The translations under genes were made by a program, and so were the position numbers. Positions 46,952 to 59,640 of a stretch of 64,000 nt of DNA are shown piece after piece. The stretch comes from Hevea brasiliensis (Eukaryota; Streptophyta; Magnoliopsida; Malpighiales; Euphorbiaceae), in assembly GCF_030052815.1 (NCBI RefSeq), contig NC_079499.1, positions 80,205,183 to 80,269,182 of the forward strand, in the 5' to 3' direction. Every line of letters starts with the position of its first letter. Position 1 is the stretch's first letter. The notes below the pieces were generated by a model that searched no databases, was not told the DNA's origin, and saw only the letters and a list, made by a program, of their open reading frames with translations.

Positions 46952-49900
46952 TCAACTCAAATCTCTGCACCCAGAGGGTCACAGTCAACTGCTAGAGGTA
47001 GAGGTAGAGGTAGGGGTCCTGGTAACACCCCTGGAAGTCAGAGCACTGTTAACCAGCCACTACCTAGTAGCGCACCAGTCAGAGTGTATACTATGCGTCA
47101 GAGGGAAGAGGCTGAAACATCAGATGTTGTAGCTGGTATTTTCTCCATCCTTGACCAAGATGTGTATGTATTATTTGATCCTGGCTCCACACATTCATAT
47201 GTTAGTGCTAGTGTGATGTGCTCTACTGCTATTCAGTGTGTACCAATGGACTATGATGTGCTAGTAACTAGTCCATTAGGCCAGGAGGTCAGGGTAAATA
47301 GGCTATATAGGGACTGTCCTTTGGTGATCCAAGGACATACTTTTCTGTCTGATTTAATTGAAATGCCCTTCAGAGATTATGACATTATCTTGGGCATGGA
47401 TTGGTTAGCCAGGCATCACGCCATGATTGACTGTAGACTGAAGACAGTCACTTTTGGTCTCCCTCAGTATGGTGATGTAGTAATACATGGGGAGAGGCAG
47501 TTATTGCCTTCAAACATCATTTCAGCTGCACTGGCCAGAAAAATGATTAGGAAAGGGTGTGAGATGTATTTGGCACATGTGATAGACACCCAAGTGGGGA
47601 GTCCAGCACTAAGGGACATCCCTACTGTATGTGACTTTCCGGATGTGTTTCCTGATGAATTGCCAGGATTACCTCAAGAAAGAGAAGTGCAGTTTGAAAT
47701 TGATGTTATGCCTGGTGTGGACCCAATCTCAATAACACCATACAGAATGGCACCTGCAGAATTGAAAGAGTTGAAAGTGCAGTTGCAAGAACTACTTGAC
47801 AAGGGCTTTATCCGCCCTAGTGTGTCACCTTGGGGAGCGCCAGTGTTATTTGTAAAGAAGAAAGATGGCACTCTTCGTTTGTGTATTGATTATCGGCAGT
47901 TGAATAAGGTGACAATGAAGAATAGATATCCATTGCCTCGCATTGATGACTTGTTTGATCAGTTGAGGGGTGCAGCTGTGTTCTCCAAAATTTACCTGAG
48001 ATTAGGTTATTATCAGCTGAAAGTACAAGAGTAGAGTATTTCTAAAACTGCCTTCAGAACCCGCTATGGCCATTATGAGTTTTTGGTTATGCCATTCGGG
48101 TTAACTAATGCTCCGGCTGCTTTTATGGATCTGATGAACACTATCTTCAGACCATACCTCGACCAGTTTGTTGTGGTATTCATAGATGATATATTGGTCT
48201 ATTCGAGGGATGCAAAAGAGCATGATAGACATCTGCGGATTATACTGCAGACTTTGAGAGAGAAACAACTATATGCCAAATTGTCGAAGTGTGAATTTTG
48301 GCTGAAGGAAATATCTTTCTTGGCGCATGTAGTATCAGAAGAGGGCATTAAGGTAGATCTAAGTAAGATTGAAGTTGTCCTTAATTGGAGGCCACACAGA
48401 AATGTCACAGAAATTCGCAGTTTTCTGGGTTTAGCTGGATACTACCGTAGATTTGTGAAGGGATTCTCCATGTTGGCATCTCCATTGACCAAGCTGCTTA
48501 GAAAAGATGTAAAATTCTAGTGGACGGATAAATGCCAACAGAGTTTTGATGAATTGAAAAGATGTTTGACAGAGGCTCAGTCGACTTTACCACACGGGTA
48601 AAGAATATCTGATTCTGGCGATGCTTCTCACAACGGGTTAGGTTGTGTGTTGATGCAAGATCGAAATGTCATTGCCTATGCATCACGTCAGCTAAAACCG
48701 CATGAGAGGAATTATCCGACAGATGATTTGGAGCTTGCAGCCATTGTGTTTGCTCTTAAGATCTGGAGACATTATTTGTATGGGGAGAAATGTTACATCT
48801 ACACAGATCATAAGAGTTTGAAGTATTTGGGCACCCAGAAAGAGTTGAATTTGAGACAGAGGAAATGGTTAGAGTTGATAAAAGACTATGATTGTCTGAT
48901 AGACTATCAGCCAGGCAAAGCTAATGTTGTGGCTGACGCCCTAAGTCGCAAGACTATGACAAGTCTACAAGTTACTCCTTTGTCTTTGATACATGAGTTG
49001 AGATCATTACATGCCAGTTTAAAGATTAATGATGATGGGCAGGCAGCAATTGCATGGCATGTACAGCCAGTGTTGATTGATCAGATCAGAATGGCTGCTC
49101 AGAATGATGAAAGGTATCAGAAGCTGTTGGAAGAAGTCAGATAGGGCAAGAAACCAGAGTTCTCAATCAGAGATGATGGTTTACTGCTACACCAGGGCAG
49201 AATGTGTTTTCCTAATGATGTTGATTTGAGGCAGATCATTTTGAAGGAAACACATGAGTCTCCTTTTGCCATGCACCCTGGTGGTACAAAAATGTATAGA
49301 GGGCTAAAGGAGCATTACTGGTGGATGGGTATGAAGAGAGATGTGGCAGAGTTTGTGTCCAAATGCCTAACTTGTCAGCAAGTAAAGGCAGAGCATCAAG
49401 TACCCACTGGGTTGTTACATCCACTACCAGTGCCGGAATGGAAATGGGAAAGAATAACAATGGATTTTGTAATGGGATTTCCGCGGACACAGAAGAGTCA
49501 TGATGCAGTATGGGTCATTGTCGATAGACTAACTAAGTCTGCTCATTTTCTGCCAGTTCGAATGGACTACAGTTTAGACAGATTGGCTAGGTTGTACATT
49601 GATGAGATTGTGAGACTTCATGGAGTGCCAGTATCCATTGTATCAGACAGAGATCCTAGGTTCACTTCTAGATTCTGGGGTAGTCTTCAGAGAGCCCTAG
49701 GAACTAGATTGAACTTCAGTACTGCATTCCACCCACAATCAGATGGCCAGTCTGAGAGGGTAATTCAGATCTTGGAGGATATACTACGGGCTTGTGTGAT
49801 TGAGTTTGAGGGTAGTTGGGATACACACTTGCCTTTGATTGAGTTTGCTTACAACAACAGCTACCAATCAAGCATTGGGATGCCTCCATATGAAGCTTTG

Positions 49901-50504
49901 TATGGCAGGAAATGTAGAACCCCGTTGTGTTGGGATGACGTGGGTGAAAGAAAAATGATTGGACCCGAAATAGTTCAACAGACTGAAGAGAAAATCAGGG
50001 TGATCAGAGGTCGACTTAAAGCTGCATCAGAGAGTCAGAAGTCATATATTGATTTGAAAAGAAGGGATAATGATTATGCAGTGGGTGAGAAAGTTTTCCT
50101 CAAGGTTTCTCCTTGGAAGAGGATTATGAGATTTGGCGGAAAGGGGAAACTAAGTCCTCGTTTTATCGGGCCATATGAGGTTCTGGAAAGAGTGGGTCCT
50201 TTGGCATATCGGTTGGCACTACCTCCAGAGTTGGAGAAGATACATAATGTCTTCCATGTGTCTATGTTGAGGAGGTACCGATCAGATCCATCTCGTGTAC
50301 TACCAGTAGAAGAAATAGAAGTGAATCCAGACCTCACATATGAAGAAGAACCCATAAAGATTCTGGCTTTATGAGGTGAAGCAGTTACGGAATAAGCAGA
50401 TACCGTTGGTAAAAGTGTTGTGGAACCATCATTCGGGCCAAGAAACTACTTGCGAACGAGAGGAGGACATGAGGATATAACACCCACAGCTGTTCAGAGA
50501 TTGA
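46952..50504 (+). pseudogene. pol: pol of Tek-C (one frame, multiple stops, shifted tail)
   Basis: The protease ([12 protein letters not shown]) and RT start run to TAG 48032. RT with [11 protein letters not shown] runs to TAG 48518. Small indels near 48575-48615 restore frame overall but create TAA 48599. RNase H ([17 protein letters not shown]) runs to TAG 49142. Integrase (49202-50374) has the H-H-C-C finger, [28 protein letters not shown] and the GPY/F module. One extra T at about 50365 shifts the chromodomain (VLWNHH) out of frame; it ends at about 50504. The first catalytic RT motif is changed ([12 protein letters not shown] in place of [12 protein letters not shown]), so RT would be dead even without the stops. 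Confidence 0.93.
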
Positions 50505-50514
50505 TACCAGGTAA

Positions 50515-50558
50515 AAATTTCGAGACGAAATTTATTTAAGGGGGGGGGGGGGGAGAAT
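50515..50558 (+). promoter_or_regulatory. Polypurine tract with 14-base G run, second Tek-C unit
   Basis: Inverted repeat AAATTTCGAGACGAAATTT (50515-50533), TTTAA, 14 G (50540-50553), AGAATT, then the LTR. Confidence 0.88.
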
Positions 50559-53500
50559 TGTAACACCCCTATTGGTATAGCCTAGTATATTTCAATATTC
50601 CGGTGACTGGTGTTGGTCTGGACAATTAATGGGATTAGGGCCACACTTAAGGCAATTTGAAAAGCCATAAACACAAATAATTAGTAATGTTTAATTAGTT
50701 AACTATAAATAAGAAAAACAGAACATAAGAGGTTAAACGAGCCGAAAGTCACAGCGATGAGTGACCTCCTCGGGAACGACTGCGAAGTCGTTTTAAACTC
50801 AAATTTTGAACTGTAAAAAGTGACGCTGCGGTCCTTAGGACCCTTATAAACACAGTGGAAAAGAGAAAATCACGAAAAAGAACTGTTAAGCCAGTCAAAT
50901 AATTAGGTCAGGGAGCCGGAAGAAATATTGGATTATTTGCAAACCGGGATGAACCGGCGAGGGGCAATTTGGTCAATTGACCCCGAGAGCTAACTCCTGA
51001 CATAACTGTTCAATAAAATCGGAGAAAAGAAAATTTTGAAATCGAGAATTAAATTAAAGAACTAATAGAAAAAAAAATAAATAGAAAAAAAAAGGAAAAA
51101 GATGGAAAAGTCAAAGTTGATGACATCATTAATGATGTCACAAATAAATTCATTAAATTATTTATTAACTTAGATTTTTGGTCTTCTTTAAGTGATAAAG
51201 ATGAAAGAAAATAAAAGAAAAAAAAACAAAAAAAAAGTCTTCTTCCTTCCTTTGGTTGCCGCCTCCCATTTCCCTCTCCCTCACCATGATTAAAACCTCC
51301 ATTGAAGCCATCTAAATCTTCCCTTAAACCCTAAATCATTCCATGAAATCTTTACATCCCATAACTAAAACTTGTATTTGAACTTTGATAAGAAGATTGG
51401 GAGCAAATAAATCAAGCAAAGTTGAAGAATTGGATACACAAATTCTGCTCACTTAAGGTAAGCTAATCCAACTTCTCTTTTTAGTATATATGATGGATTT
51501 AGGGTAGAAATGAATGAGATTATATGGAGAAATTGAAAAATATTGCATGTTTAGGAAGAGAGGAAATTTCGGCCAGCATTGTGAAGAGTGTAATTTGCAT
51601 GGCTTGATTGGCTTGGATAGGAATATGAACCTTAATGAGTTAAGTGATGATAGTTAAAGGCATTGAAATGGTTAAATGCAAGAGTTAGTGAGATTAGGGT
51701 TTCAATGCTAGGGTTTATGAACCAAAATTTGGAGAAATGCATAAATGGCATGTTTGACCTATTGTGAAATGAAATAATGGTCAATTATGACCAAATAAGT
51801 TGTGTGGGAATTGTTGGAATGAAAACCAAATTCGTAGGTCCAATGGTCATGCTGCTGGCAGCATGACCAAACCCACTTTGAAGGACCAAAACTCAAATTT
51901 TACAAGTCCAATTGATATTCCACAAATTGGGGATGAAAATAGACATAAAAGAGCACAATTTTCATTAAGGAACCATGCCCAAAAACTGATCAAAACTGGG
52001 TGAAACAATTGACCAAAGTGAAATGAGAGCAGGCTGCCACTGCACCAAACTGACCAAATGCATAGTAACTGTTCATTTGGTCATAACTCGAGTTAGACAG
52101 GTCAAATTGACCTGAAATTTGGCCAGGGGTTAGAGGAGATATAGATCTAAAACTTTCATGAAGAACATCACCCCAAATTACGCCATTAACCCATTCAAAT
52201 TATTGAGCAAAGTTAAGTTACCAAACCTGCAACTCTGCAGATTTTCATTTGAGAAGTAATGTTTGGATGGCTATAACTCTCTCTAGGGAACTCGGATTTA
52301 GGCGATTCTTGAACCGATGGAAACCTAAGACATAGTAGAACATTTCATATGAAGAAAGTTAGACCAAATTATGAACTTAACTTGATCAAATTACTGACCA
52401 AAGTTGGATCAAAATCTGCCAGAACCCAAGATACGGTATGAGCGATTGCGTGAATGTAAATTTATTTTGGCCATAACTTGAGCTAAAAAACTCCGATTGA
52501 AGTGATCCAAAAATGAGAATACACTTAAGATAATAGGAATATTTTCTATGAAGGAAGTTTTGTCAAATTACAACAGTAGATCAACCAATGGAACAGTGCA
52601 ACTTCGAAGCACCAAAACCGAAAATTGGCAATTTTGCCAAAATGACCTATGCTTTGAAAAAATGACCAAAACCAACAAGTTTGGTGACCAGAATGTGGTA
52701 TGTGGGTGAAATTGGAGTTCCCATACCTATTAATCCTTAAAAAGTCAACAATTTGACTTGAATAGTGTAGTGAATAGTAACCCAAAACACAAAAACTTTG
52801 AGAACGTCGAATTTAACGCAATAGAGCTAGTTAAAGTGAAGTTAAATTTATTTTTGGACTTATGTTAAGTTATGGTACTGAAACACTATGAAATTGTGTG
52901 TTTCAGCTGAAAAAGACTTGGAAGCTCGGAGAGACTGAGTCAAGGCCTAGAGGCGACTCTAGTCAGGTTTTTGCACAATAAATTTATGTAATTGTTTTCC
53001 AATTGAAAATTTGAGTTGCTATACTTTATGAAATTGCTGTGTTATTTATGAATTATGTTGCCACTTTGTGAATACAAAAATGACTTTGAAAATTGTTTGG
53101 GATCTCTCATAAATTATTGAAAATAATTGTTTTAAATTGATTTTGGATTCACACTTAGCATGACTGTATCACATTTCCTCCTCCTTTTATGGGGTTGAGA
53201 TTGTTTATTTTCCTCCCTCTCTGGCTTGCCAGTTGAGGTTGTAGATCGGATGAGTACTCATTAGCTAGCTAGCCACCTCCCTCATTGATTTCGATTAATG
53301 GGTTTGTAGATTGCTTTGTCATGGTGTACAACACGGCATTGATCGGAAATTTTGTGTCATGGCTTAAGTTGTGTATGATTTTGGCAACACTGTGTTTATG
53401 AAATTGTTTGACTAAACTGTGTTTAATATATTATTTGACAAAATGAGTTGTTATGAGCTTTGATATTTGTGAAATGTGATTGTGAAGTATTCAAATTATG

Positions 53501-54246
53501 TTTCATCAATAAATGATTTATGTATCGCATTTTAAATTTTTATTGTGCACCACTGAGTATGTTTATACTCAGCGATAGTTTAATTTACTGTCGCAGATAA
53601 GAGCAAGGAGAAAGCAGCAGAGTGAGCTGCGGGATTGACAAGAACTTCTTGATCCCTTTTGTACGGGTATTGTTTTATACCCTTATGGTTATTTTGATGT
53701 AAATACTGTAATGTCATAAGTATCAATGTAAATTGAGCAGTTGTAAATAAATTGTAATAATATTTTTCTTTGATTTTCTTCTGTAAATCTAATATTTGTA
53801 CATATGAATTTACTACTTTATGTTTTGTTAATGAAGTATTAAAAATTTTTTGATGACCAAATTTGATTAAATTGTGGAAATTGCCTTGAAGTGATTTGAA
53901 TTGGGTTGATTTGAGTTTTATTGGAGATTTGGAGTTGTGAAATATTTTGGAAGTGCTTTTTTACAGGTCTTTAAAGAACTAGTTTCTCAAAATACAGTGG
54001 GAACTCTGTCAAAACTTTTATAAAATTTGCGGTAAAATTTAAATGGACAAAAATTTTTACTAGTCCTTAAGCTTTGAATAAATGGTTTTTAATTCTCACT
54101 AAAATGCTCACCACTTCCAAAATGTAAGAAAATTGTTTTAAAATCCCTTGTAGGGTACTTAATGAGTTATCGGTAGGTGAAGTTCGGTAGTTCATTAAGT
54201 ATTCTACGGGATCATGTTATGCCTTACGGAGGGGTAAGGTGTGACA
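50559..54246 (+). repeat. Last LTR of the Tek-C array (3688 bp)
   Basis: Close partner of 41992-45676. It ends AAGGTGTGACA, then the target duplication ACAAT. In the first 350 bp it shares with the truncated LTR 41125-41475 the version CTCGGGAACGACTGCGAAG that the middle LTR lacks. Confidence 0.92.
53543..53600 (+). promoter_or_regulatory. Conserved double-hairpin module, copy 9 (Tek-C)
   Basis: Identical in structure to copy 8: hairpin 1 at 53553-53572, hairpin 2 at 53572-53594. Confidence 0.75.
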
Positions 54247-57200
54247 ACAATGCCCCTATTCGGGTTGCATTCCCGATTTTTCGGTAACACCGGGTTATGT
54301 TGTTTTTCGATTTCTCACTTTTTCTTTGTACTAATTAATTAATTTTTCTTTGATATTTCTAATGGTATTTATACTTCAATAGATATTTATTTAAGTCCTA
54401 AAAATATTTTCCAAGATTCCCCGCAGTCCAGGGCTAGTCAACGGTCCACGCCGCGACTTCCTGGTGCGGTCACCCATCGCTAGGGTTCTCAGCTCGTTTA
54501 ACTTGGTTACATTTCATTGCTATTATTTTTCTTTTGTTTTTCTTGTATTTTATTTTCTTTTATTTCATTATTCTATGTCTCATCACTAATAATTAAATAT
54601 AGCTCTAGGTATTCTAGCTGTCCGGATAGACACTGGTCACCAGAGCAGTAGAACGCACTATCGAACATAGGGGTATTACACCAATAATACAAGAAAATAT
54701 AATATGCAAATAAAAGTAAAAATTTCCTAGTTATTGTGTTCATAAGAAATGAATATTTACACTAACTTATTGTTTAGTTGAAGGCTAATTACATTTTATG
54801 ATATTAACTTCTTCATGCATTTTGTTAGTTGTTTTCTTGATGATTTTGAGCTTCTTTATATTTTATTATAATCACTCTTGATCTTTATCTTGATATTTCA
54901 TTTCCTTATTTTCTTTAATAATCAGTTCAATTATAGTTATACTTTTTCATGCCCAAGTAATCTATACAAATTGACCGGACTAGATAAACGGGTAAACTAG
55001 CACTGGGTATCAGGTACCTCAGGCCGTCACACCATCGGTCACAATATATCTCCTGGTGTGCAAACAGAATGGCTAAGAAGCCATAAAAGTAATAAGGCAT
55101 AAAGCCAAGTATAACATCATAATCAGTATAGCCATAAGCTATCATCACAGAATGGCATGGAGCCATACATCATATGCAGTACTGCTATCAGAACCCTATT
55201 GGCATGCCAACCTATCCAAACCAATCACATTAGGCCTACTAGGGCATATTACAAAGTTATTTCTTGAATATTTATACTTTATATGTAAGGTTACTATTCG
55301 TTTCATTAATCAACTAAAATGTTGACTTTTTCATAGATAATAGGTATATTGGTTCAAATATCACCAACACACCACATTTTGCATTCCAAAGTTGTTGGCA
55401 TTGGTTGCTAATTCCATTTCAAAGCTTAGTGTTAGTTATTCACAATTTTCAGATTTCAACCACTAAGTTCATTATTCCATTGGTCATTTGTACAGTAGAA
55501 ATTTGGCATAATTATCTTTATGAAAGTTGTTTCTTTTTGTGTCTAGTTACATTTCATTTTTTGAATCACTCCATTTGGATATTTGTAACTCAAGTTATGG
55601 CCTAAACACCATAACTGGCCGGATTGCAATTTTCCAGATTTTTCTGGGCAAAACCAATTATGCAGGTTTTGTACACTGATTGTAGGTCAATTTTTGAACA
55701 TGTTATGATCAAAATTTGGGTTTGGTTTCTTCATGAAAGTTGTAGGTATAAATCTCAGCCATCTATTGGTAAAATTTCAAATCAAATCGACCTTTCTACA
55801 CTGAGTTATGACTAAATGAATAAATACTGTTCATTTAGTCATTTTGCCCAAGCAGAATACAAGTCACCCAGATTAGGGCAATTTTTAGGTCAACTTAATT
55901 TGGTTTTCTGAGCAGGGTTTGTAACACCCTCCCGGTAGCAACTCCGTACATTCTACTGTTCCAATGACTAGTGTCGGTCCGGACAGCTAGAACGTCCGAA
56001 AAAATATTTAAACTAAAGTCAGGAACCATAATTAACTCAAATATTAATAAGAAAAATTTAGTAAAAATTTTAGAAATAAAATACAACCAAGTCAAATGAG
56101 CCGGTGCCCAAGCGATGGGTAACCCAGAGGTAAGTTGCGGTTCTCGCAACTAGGAGCCCTAGACCCGGGGGAAAAATTTATAAAATAATTTTTGGGACTC
56201 CAGAGAAGGGTTATTGAGGTTCCCATGGCATTAGAATGCCAAGAAAATATTTAGAAAAATTTTACAATCGGTACAGACAATTTTGACCCGTTAAGCCAAA
56301 CGGAGGGCATTTTGGTCATTTCGCCTTCAGAGACAATTTTTGGCCGACTTGTCCAGTTGAGTAAATAATTATTATGACATAAAATATGAATTAATATTGA
56401 TGAAAAATTAATTGAAAGTTAGTAGAAAAGAAAAGAAAAGAAAATGCAATAAAATGCCAAATATGACATATTGTGATGTCATTTAAAAAGCTTCCTCCAA
56501 TCACAATTAAACAACCCTTTAATTAACTAATAAAAGAGACCAAAGGAGACCAAAAATTCTGGTCATCTTCTTCTTCTTCTTCAGCCAAAACGTGACCTCC
56601 CCTTTTCCATAACCCTCCATGAAAGTTTCCTTTAATTTCTTCCATTTCCCATGAAATTCCACTACTAAACCCTAAGTCACCTTCACTAAAACTTGTCCCC
56701 ACATCACACGGCAACTCTAGGCAGCCACAAAGAAGAGAAATTCTAGAGTTTTCACAAGCTCAATAAGTTGAGCAAAGAGGTTAGTGCTTAATTATGCATG
56801 TATATCTCTTGTTCCATGTTAAGGACTTAAAAATGAGTATGAAATTGTGGATTAAATGAATGAAACTTATGGGTATGTATGCCATGGATTTCAGCTACCC
56901 TAAGGAAGGAATAGGATTGAGTGTTTGTGATGGACTTGGAGTGAACTAGAAACCATGTTTAAAGTGTATAAATATAAGGATAATGAACTAGTAGTTAATT
57001 AAGGTAAGTTGTGAAAATTCATAATGGGAATTAGGGTTTTAAGGGTGAAAATTGGACTTGGCATTTGAATTGATTAATGGACATTTTAGTGGTCAATTAG
57101 TGACCATTTAAGGCAAGTTAATCATAATTTGAAGTGAGTTAATGCATGGCAAAGTGAATGTGTAGGCTGCCTAAAGACAGCAGTAGGGTGACTGAAATTT

Positions 57201-58784
57201 CAGTCCACTTGGACTGCCATATCTTTGGCTGTGTTGGTCCAATTGGTGTTTGGTCAATTGGAAATGAAACTAGGCTTATAATGGCACATTTTTGCTGAAG
57301 AAACCATGCCCAAAAGACCAAAGCAAGTGGACCAAAAGTTGGCCTCAATCCGGATACCTTGCAACAGCACCTGCAGAAATGACCAAATGAATAGTAACTG
57401 TTCATTTGGCCATAACTCACTGTAGATAAGGTCAATTGACCTGAAATTTTTACAGCAACAAGTTAAGACATAGAAAAACAACTTTTATGAAGAAACCTAC
57501 CCCAAATTATGACCAGAACTTAACCCAAATGGCAGTGGCAGTCACTGTTCAGGTTACTATAGATATGGTAATTTCTGTAGAATGGAAATCCGGCCAGCTG
57601 TGGTTTTTTAACCATATCTGGAGCTACAAAACTCCAAATGGAGTGATTCTAAAAAGGAAATTCAACTAGACAAAAAAAGGAACAACTTTCATGTTTGCCA
57701 TTTCTTCAAATTCCCACTGTAACAGTGCTTAATGGAACAGTAAAGTTAAGCTTCACAAACTGAAAATTCTGCCCTCTTGGTTTTAAGCATAGAAATGGTA
57801 ATGGCAATCAATTCTAACAAGTTTTAAATACAAAATGTGGTATGTTTGGGGTGTTAAAACCAATAAACCTATTTTCTATCCAAAAGTCAACATTTTTGTT
57901 GACCAATGAGGTGAATAGTGACACCAAAACTTGAAATTCAAAATTTGAAATTAGAAATGTATCTAGGGGACTTTAAATTGCAATTGGCAATTAATACTAG
58001 CAAATGTAAAACTCAAAATGTGGGATCTTGGTGTAATTAGAATTAATATATCCATTAAGTATAAAAAAGTCAACATTTTGGTTGACTAGTAAGGTGAATA
58101 GTAATCAAAATGATTAGTAAATTAAGATGAAGACTTAGAACCAATTCTAAGCTTAAATGCTTAGAATTGTATGACAAATGTGGACTATGCAACCTAGTCA
58201 AAATTGTAAAAAAAGAAATTAAGACCACAAATTTGAAATCCATGAAATATTCATGGATTACTTGAAACATGAAAAATAAAGTCACCTAATTGATGTGAAT
58301 AGATAGTTAGGGCTTATATGCCCATCACAAATGGAATTCATAAAATATTAGTAACTCAACTTGAAATATAAAATTTGTAATTACATAAGTAGATTCTTGA
58401 ATGTATAAATGAGAAAGGAAAAATGTTTTGAATACAATGGTACATGTGAACCATTGTTTAGAATTGTGATCAATATGAATAACATAATGAATGAATAAAT
58501 GAACCATATTAATGTATGAATGAGACTTTAGTTCTCATTATTGTAGAGAGGAGAAGTATTTTGAGTACAATGGTATAAAAGGATAATTGATGTGAATTGT
58601 GATCATATGAATGATCAAATGAATGTATGAATTATAATTGAAATTTATCATGAAATAATAATGTCATAAAACACAAAATATTAATATTTAATGATATTAT
58701 GTGCCCTTGTATTGCCTAGACACGTGTGTCAGATTGGATAGATTGGCATGCCAATAGGGTATTATTTTAGCAGTACTGCGAAAG

Positions 58785-58862
58785 GCTTTATGCCTGTATT
58801 CATGGCTTTATGCCCGTATTCATGGCTTTATGCCAACATTCATGGCTTTTATGCCCCACTAT
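58785..58862 (+). repeat. Short tandem repeat in the solo LTR
   Basis: Imperfect copies of the GTATTCATGGCTTTATGCC unit, the same array as at 2023-2098. Confidence 0.75.
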
Positions 58863-59582
58863 GTATTATCATGGCTTTTTAGCCATACTGACTGCATACG
58901 TGGTTGACGTTCTGCGTCCCATGGTATGACGGCCCGAGGCACTGTGGTGTCCAGTGCCAATGACCCGTTATCTAGTTTAGTCAGCCTGTCGTAGGTTACT
59001 TGGGCAGTGTAATTTATTGAGATAAGTTAAGAATATTAGCAATTAAAAATATTAGAAATTAAATAAAATAAATGAGTAAGATGACCTAAAATAAATTAGG
59101 ATAGTTATTTATTAGAAAGAATTGAAGTGAACTGGACATATATCAAAATTTACTTATCATGAAATAATCTGAGACAACCTAGCAAGTATAGAGAAAATGC
59201 TAAAGGATTAGCAAAGAAAATTATAACATAAATGAATATTGCAAACGTGCTTATATAACAATATAAGCATAAATTTATTATTTTCAAATCATTTTTCTTT
59301 ATACATCATTACTGTACATTGGTAAATAAACACTTTCAAAGAAGACTAAATTAGGATTAAACATATTAAATTCCATATGAATATAAATTGAGTATTTTTA
59401 TAAATTATGTATATTGTACATTATCACTGTGAATTTCGAAATTAAACGCTTCCAAAGCGAAACAAATGAGAACAAAAGATAATTAATATTAGACACATTG
59501 TATTAAATTAAATTGATTCTTAAATATTCAAATTATGCTTCGTTCTTTCTTTATTTGTATATTTTATTTCCTTGTTATATTA

Positions 59583-59640
59583 TTGCACCACTAAGCAGCA
59601 ATGCTTGGCGCGATGGAATTGTTTCCTTCACGCAGGTACT
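59583..59640 (+). promoter_or_regulatory. Conserved double-hairpin module, copy 10 (Tek-D solo LTR)
   Basis: Hairpin 1 is CTAAGCA/TGCTTGG (59591-59608, one wobble). Hairpin 2 is longer and quite different in sequence (arm from GCGCGATGG, arm ending CTTCACGC at 59633) yet still pairs with two mismatches. Confidence 0.68.

Larger units (their letters stand above)
41125..54246 (+). mobile_element. Tek-C tandem array: partial LTR / pol end / LTR / internal / LTR
   Basis: This is a + strand block of 13.1 kb flanked by a 5-bp duplication ACAAT (41120-41124 and 54247-54251). Its order is: first 350 bp of an LTR (41125-41475), 3' end of pol with polypurine tract (41472-41991), full LTR (41992-45676), full internal region (45677-50558), full LTR (50559-54246). 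The target duplication around the whole block shows it descends from one insertion that became a tandem array and then lost most of the first LTR and first internal region. Tek-C is close to Tek-B in gag-pol but has a different LTR 5' end. Confidence 0.9.
13480..54680 (-). mobile_element. Tek-B element 2, split by three nested insertions
   Basis: This is a minus-strand element reassembled from five pieces: 3' LTR 13480-14561 plus 19297-22065; internal region 22066-26472; 5' LTR 26473-26755 plus 37922-41124 plus 54252-54680. Removing the insertions gives LTRs of about 3.85 and 3.92 kb. The two flanks do not match each other: the right side is Tek-D LTR sequence of element 5, the left is the Tek-C-like fragment. 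No clean target duplication is visible (left ACCAA, right CCAAT). Confidence 0.88.
26473..54680 (-). repeat. 5' LTR of Tek-B element 2 (interrupted by two elements)
   Basis: It is made of 26473-26755, 37922-41124 and 54252-54680 (about 3.92 kb once joined). It begins TGTCACACCCTACCC and ends GGGGTATTACA. Unlike the other Tek-B LTRs, it lacks hairpin 1 of the double-hairpin module and carries two local tandem arrays (38388-38575 and 38693-38824). Confidence 0.86.
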
